A stretch of 64,000 nucleotides of DNA from Prochlorococcus marinus str. MIT 0919 (lineage in GTDB: Bacteria > Cyanobacteriota > Cyanobacteriia > PCC-6307 > Cyanobiaceae): the NCBI RefSeq assembly GCF_027359375.1, contig NZ_CP114779.1:806001-870000 (forward strand), written 5' to 3'. Numbering within the stretch: the first letter of the stretch is position 1; each line of letters opens with the position of its first letter. The notes beneath the pieces are model-generated. The model worked only from the letters and a program-made list of their open reading frames with translations, had not been told where the DNA came from and did not search any database. Positions 61,899 through 64,000 of the stretch are shown in pieces. Both the position numbers and the translations under genes were made by a program.

Positions 61899-62636
61899 TT
61901 ATAAACCCAAAGAACTTATTATTGTTTGTGGATAGGGAGTAATTTTTAAATTAACATTTTTAGAAGCTGATCTTGTATTCGAAAAATTTGAGGTGTCAAG
62001 CTTTCCTTCTGCTAGCAATTTAATTTGTTCAGCCTTGCACGAACCATCAATAACGCCCATTCCAGTCGTTAATGCATAAGCTCTTTGCTCCCCAGTCCCA
62101 TGAGTATCATCTCCAATTGAATATGCCACTTTTGCCATTGCAATTGTATCTTCTCTAGTAATACCAAGCTCCTCACTTCCTTCTTTAATAAACACACCTG
62201 CTAAACAATCAGCCTGTAATTCATGGTTAGGTACTGGCAGTCTAATGCCATAAGCATTTTGAACTGCATGAGCAAATTCATGAGCAACTACATATGCAAC
62301 AGCAGAAGGGCCAAACTCTTCTTCAAAACCTTTAAGTTGGGATGGAACTAAAAATATCGTATTTGTACTCCCGCAATAGGAGCTCCCTCCTACTTCTTCG
62401 CCACTGAGATACGAACCACATCCACCATAAACTATTCTATTTGCTGAAATTGAGATTACTTGAGGAGGGTTGCTTGTAATCCCCTCATTTGCTTCCCAAG
62501 CTTGTATAAGAAATGATGTGGTCTTTTCTATTTGCTCATATACCTTTGCGTTTTTTATTTTGTCAAAAGTGTTTGCAGAGATCTCCAGAGGGAAAGAACA
62601 TATTAAAAATATTGAGATCATTAATGGCTTAATCAT
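61899..62636 (-). CDS. Neutral zinc metallopeptidase (YpfJ-like)
   Basis: 245 residues. Signal peptide, then the zinc site HEFAH (119-123) and the third ligand region HELQADCLAG, with CGSTNTIFLVPSQL before it. Secreted or periplasmic protease. It lies 37 bases after the CHAT gene on the same strand, so one transcript is likely. Confidence 0.87.
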   Translation of the reverse strand: MIKPLMISIFLICSFPLEISANTFDKIKNAKVYEQIEKTTSFLIQAWEANEGITSNPPQVISISANRIVYGGCGSYLSGEEVGGSSYCGSTNTIFLVPSQLKGFEEEFGPSAVAYVVAHEFAHAVQNAYGIRLPVPNHELQADCLAGVFIKEGSEELGITREDTIAMAKVAYSIGDDTHGTGEQRAYALTTGMGVIDGSCKAEQIKLLAEGKLDTSNFSNTRSASKNVNLKITPYPQTIISSLGL

Positions 62637-62673
62637 AAAACAAATCTAGATTTCTCCAATAATAATATTTTTC

Positions 62674-64000
62674 CTACCATTTAATTGGTCTCCAGTCTCC
62701 ACTTAATTGAAACGCTGCCCAAACATAAGGATGCCTATAACCAGGAATGGAGTGATTTCTAAATTCTTTTTGAGTTGCCGCCAAAGCATCTGCTCGTCCC
62801 TCTCCTGCTTTGAGCTTTTGATAAAACTTTTTCATAAAGGATGCTGTTGCTCGATCATCTACTTTCCATAGAGACAACAAACTAGACCTTGCACCTGCTA
62901 CAGCAATGGCACGTTTGAGACCATAAACACCTTCTCCAGATTGGATATCACCTTGACCTGATTCACATCCTGAGATGACTACTAATTCAGTCCCTTGCCA
63001 ATCAAGCTTGGTAACTTCTAACGCTGTTAAATACCCATCGTCTTTAGGGTTGGCTTCTGGTTCATTGGCACCAGCTAAAACAACGCCACTTCTTAGTAAT
63101 GGATTTTCATTTTCCGGAATTCTTCTAACTTCACTAGCGCCCAATAAAACAGATGCGATTTCATTTTCTCCTTTTTCTTGATCAGCTCGGAAATAAGCAT
63201 GACTAGCAATATGTAAGATCTTGGGTGCTTGTTGTTGTTCTTGTACTGCTAAAGCTGTTGCTTTGTTCTTGGTTAATAGTTGAGCCTTGGTGAGCTTGGC
63301 AATTGTTTTGCCTTCTTTAGCAGTTCCAGGCAATGGAGACCAAATTAAAGAACCTAAATCACCAGAGCGTTGTTGAGATGGACCACTAGCAATCAGCTCA
63401 GACTCTTGTTTACGTGGAAAGTCTTTACTTAAATTGAATGCTGGATTAGCCACAACCAGTGGTTTTTGTTTTGTTGGTTTTGAGGCTTTCGCTAGATCTA
63501 GTAGTTCACGGCCAGTCGTGAGTAGACGTATATCAATAGCCTCGCCGAGGAGTTGATCATTTTTATGAGAACTCAGTGCAGCAAAAGGAATACGGTTGAG
63601 TTCTGCATCAGGTGAAAGAAATAACGTCTCTGCATCGCCCATCGCTTTGGTCAAAGGTTTGACAACTAAAGCACCAACTTCGTTCCATAACTCTTGTGCA
63701 TCTGCTAGACCTTGTTCTGATCCAACCAAAGCTTGTTGAATTTTTTGTTCTATTGGAGTAGCCAGGCCTAAATCAACACTTTCAATCTCTCCATTTGGTT
63801 TAAGAAGAAATGCCTGATAACGTGCCTCGCCCCAATTCTTAACCTCTATGGCGTCATCATGATTATCAAATTTAAAAGGTCTAAACTTTTGATATTCAAT
63901 TAACACTGAATTAGAAGGCATTACCTTTGCAACCTCTGATGTTTCTATGATTCGCGCTTTCATTTCTGGCAATAAGTTATAAAGCTTGAGTTCAATCCTC
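62674..64000 (-). CDS. CHAT-domain (caspase-like) protease, partial
   Basis: The frame stays open to the right edge, so the N-terminus is missing; about 442 residues are visible. CHAT domain with catalytic His in LHIASHAYF and Cys in VVISGCESGQGDIQSGEG, then GLKRAIAVAGARSSLLSLWKVDD and the family ending HPYVWAAFQLSGDW. Upstream TPR repeats are usual but lie outside the window. CHAT proteases act in signalling or defence (e.g. HetF, TPR-CHAT). Confidence 0.92.
   Translation of the reverse strand, partial: RIELKLYNLLPEMKARIIETSEVAKVMPSNSVLIEYQKFRPFKFDNHDDAIEVKNWGEARYQAFLLKPNGEIESVDLGLATPIEQKIQQALVGSEQGLADAQELWNEVGALVVKPLTKAMGDAETLFLSPDAELNRIPFAALSSHKNDQLLGEAIDIRLLTTGRELLDLAKASKPTKQKPLVVANPAFNLSKDFPRKQESELIASGPSQQRSGDLGSLIWSPLPGTAKEGKTIAKLTKAQLLTKNKATALAVQEQQQAPKILHIASHAYFRADQEKGENEIASVLLGASEVRRIPENENPLLRSGVVLAGANEPEANPKDDGYLTALEVTKLDWQGTELVVISGCESGQGDIQSGEGVYGLKRAIAVAGARSSLLSLWKVDDRATASFMKKFYQKLKAGEGRADALAATQKEFRNHSIPGYRHPYVWAAFQLSGDWRPIKW

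Overview
The window looks like a chromosome segment of a marine picocyanobacterium, most likely a low-light-type Prochlorococcus. It is AT-rich and gene-dense. It carries several very short high-light-inducible (Hli) antenna-like genes with the TGQIIPG ending, a cyanobacterial AbrB regulator, many small proteins of 35-80 residues typical of this group, and a full Zur/Znu zinc uptake locus. Species and clade are inferred from gene content and memory of families; no search was run.

Layout. 1-8 kb: potassium channel (cut by the left edge), tRNA-Gly, ArfB, DCC thiol oxidoreductase, a Lys/Ala/Glu repeat membrane protein, rubredoxin, cyAbrB and a RodZ-like HTH protein with EEKP repeats. 8-16 kb: TM2 protein, two DUF3721 proteins, an SDR, an SRAP (HMCES/YedK) protein, peroxiredoxin Bcp, a frameshifted secreted-protein pseudogene, a tandem-repeat protein and a ferredoxin-like/metallo-beta-lactamase fusion. 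16-28 kb: small membrane proteins, an hli cluster, DUF1499, a second SDR, DUF2237, a phosphoribosyltransferase/deoxyribosyltransferase pair, a PsbF-like protein without the heme histidine, a 5'-truncated ZnuB copy and folE. 28-38 kb: a sparse stretch with remnants, a methyltransferase, murA, a cytochrome P450 and an integrase-like gene that lacks a catalytic domain.

38-45 kb is the zinc locus: WD40 protein, COG0523 GTPase, a 110-residue protein and ZnuA on the minus strand; ZnuC, Zur (minus) and ZnuB follow, with a palindrome that should be the Zur operator between znuA and znuC. The GTPase and ZnuA share the same inserted domain, although one is cytosolic and the other periplasmic. 45-58 kb is accessory DNA: a MASE1 histidine kinase/response regulator pair, many tiny genes, a second methyltransferase, a cupin, a prepilin-like protein with very long Ala-Lys-Glu repeats and a rhomboid protease. 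It is scattered with degenerate copies of a previously unlabelled ~100-145 bp repeat whose reading frame begins like an EVE-domain protein, and with a second repeat built on GTTCAAACT. 58-64 kb holds a DUF1822-like protein and a sigma/HTH-like protein in overlap, two small secreted proteins, a zinc metallopeptidase and a CHAT protease cut by the right edge.

The best candidates for new biology are the shared zinc-locus domain, the His-less cytochrome b559 beta-like protein, the dispersed EVE-start repeat family, and the group of proteins with expanding E/K/A tandem repeats.
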